Of a DNA stretch of 22,720 bases, positions 21,861 to 22,720 are shown in pieces (position 1 is the stretch's first letter; every line of letters starts with the position of its first letter). The position numbers and the translations under genes were made by a program. The stretch lies in NCBI GenBank assembly GCA_046048055.1, contig JBJOGW010000061.1:1-22720 (forward strand). Direction: 5' to 3'. The DNA comes from SYAC01 sp046048055 (GTDB lineage Bacteria; Planctomycetota; Phycisphaerae; Phycisphaerales; SM1A02). The notes below the pieces were generated by a model. That model saw nothing but the letters and a program-made list of their open reading frames with translations. It did no database searches and was not told where the DNA came from.

Positions 21861-22720
21861 AGCGCTGACATCACGAACGTCCCGACGTCACGCCAAGACA
21901 TACCCTCCTGGGCCGCTGCCGGGTCCCCGGGATCTCCGCCGTAGACGACACGGCCCGTCGCGGCCGCTGGGTTCGGCAGGCTGCTCACCACCGATCGCAC
22001 ACCTCGCATCCACTCGTCCTGGTAGGTCCGTCCGCTCTTCACCTCGAGCACGGTCATGCGCCCACCATGTTCGATCAGCAGGTCCGCCTCCGAGCCTCGG
22101 GAGTCCCGCCAATGGAACAGGCGACCGCGCTCACCGAGCGCCGCCTGCGCCTTCATGGCCTCGCCGACCACCCACGACTCGAACAGCGGGCCGCGCAATG
22201 GATGGTCCTGCACGTGCTGCGGCGAGCGAAGGCCAAGCAGGTAGCACGCGAGCCCGGTGTCGATGAAGTGCAGGCGCGGAGCCTTCACGAGTCGCTTGCG
22301 AACGTTGCCGTGCCATGCCGGGAGAAGCCGGATGATGAACGTCGCCTCGAGCACGGAGAGCCAGGCACGCGCCGTCGGCTGTGTGATGCCCGCATCCGCA
22401 GCGAGCGCCGCGGCATTGAGCACCTGGCTGGTGCGCCCCGCGCAGAGCGCGATGAACCGCTGGAACGCGGTCAGGTCCGCGACGTTGAGCACGCGTCGCA
22501 CATCGCGCTCGACGTAGGTGCTCACGTAGGAGCCGAGCCAAGCCGACGGTTCGACGCCGCGGGCAAAGATCGCCGGGTATCCACCCGTGAACACCGCGCC
22601 GGCAGGAGTCTGCGACGCGGATGCCGCCATCGCGGGGAACCCGAGAAGCTCGCGATGCATCAGCGGCAGCAGATCCAACGTCGCCACGCGGCCCGCGAGC
22701 GACTGGCTCAGTCCCTCGGA
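21851..22720 (-). CDS. AAA ATPase with C-terminal DUF4143 domain, 5' part outside the window
   Basis: The 289 visible residues are the C-terminal part of an ATPase whose Walker A and B motifs lie beyond the right edge. The frame is open to 22720 and begins with the typical segment SEGLSQSLAGRVATLDLLPL, the usual end of the ATPase core in this family. A DUF4143 region follows: GGYPAIF, then YVERDVRRVLNV and a winged-helix-like QVLNAAALAADAGITQPTAR. After that come FIDTGLACYLLG and a nuclease-fold-like end, GSEADLLIEHGG ... VLEVKSG, with the Asp and Glu-x-Lys typical of PD-(D/E)xK folds. These proteins are widespread and patchily distributed; their function is not established. A GTG at 22687 is open but would cut the domain, so it is not the start. 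A 154-base gap separates the gene from galE. Confidence 0.88.
   Translation of the reverse strand, partial: SEGLSQSLAGRVATLDLLPLMHRELLGFPAMAASASQTPAGAVFTGGYPAIFARGVEPSAWLGSYVSTYVERDVRRVLNVADLTAFQRFIALCAGRTSQVLNAAALAADAGITQPTARAWLSVLEATFIIRLLPAWHGNVRKRLVKAPRLHFIDTGLACYLLGLRSPQHVQDHPLRGPLFESWVVGEAMKAQAALGERGRLFHWRDSRGSEADLLIEHGGRMTVLEVKSGRTYQDEWMRGVRSVVSSLPNPAAATGRVVYGGDPGDPAAAQEGMSWRDVGTFVMSALGG

Noticed and set aside
1..22720. tRNA, rRNA, CRISPR arrays, insertion sequences, attachment sites, riboswitches
   Set aside because: I looked through all gaps between genes and saw no cloverleaf-like stems, direct repeat arrays, terminal inverted repeats or transposase fragments. The gaps are mostly under 70 bases.

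Overview
The window is GC-rich (about two-thirds G+C by eye) and very compact: sixteen protein genes, with the longest gap between genes only about 150 bases. I see no rRNA, tRNA, CRISPR array, insertion sequence or prophage gene. The gene content is that of a Gram-negative-type (diderm) bacterium: an AsmA-like envelope protein, an outer-membrane beta-barrel ending in Phe, an MscK-type mechanosensitive channel and a Wzz-like inner-membrane protein. These sit among housekeeping genes (nuoI, nadA, ispE, purM, sucD, galE, arfB) that are scattered rather than in their usual operons. A planctomycete, perhaps of the Phycisphaerae, is my best guess. This is an inference from style (scattered housekeeping genes, high GC, few Shine-Dalgarno sites, protein flavour) and not a proven placement.

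Layout from left to right. (1) nuoI (+), probably the 3' end of a complex I cluster. (2) A leftward block ispE > nadA > giant AsmA-like gene. (3) A rightward pair: M3 oligoendopeptidase > saccharopine-dehydrogenase-like oxidoreductase. (4) A leftward Wzz-like membrane protein, divergent from a rightward aromatic-L-amino-acid decarboxylase. (5) A leftward envelope block: beta-barrel protein > metallophosphoesterase > MscK-like channel. (6) arfB (+), divergent from the barrel gene. (7) purM (-), divergent from sucD (+). (8) galE (-). (9) The 3' part of a DUF4143-type AAA ATPase (-), cut by the right edge.

The most interesting signal is in how genes start. Ten start codons, nearly all at the head of a transcription unit, carry a TANNNT hexamer (a bacterial -10 element) ending only 6 to 10 bases upstream, with no Shine-Dalgarno site. 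That spacing puts the transcription start on or within a few bases of the start codon, so the mRNAs should be leaderless or nearly so. The three clearly internal genes (asmA-like, metallophosphoesterase, saccharopine-dehydrogenase-like) lack the hexamer and have a Shine-Dalgarno-like site instead. The M3 peptidase gene has its hexamer 20 bases upstream, with a Shine-Dalgarno site in the extra space. All four divergent gene pairs have back-to-back hexamers, and in the arfB/barrel pair the two overlap. This pattern also helped choose several starts (nuoI at 53, arfB at the GTG 18134), so it is partly circular for those genes.

No clearly new enzymatic or defence system is visible. The barrel/phosphoesterase/MscK block is the best candidate for an uncharacterised functional unit.
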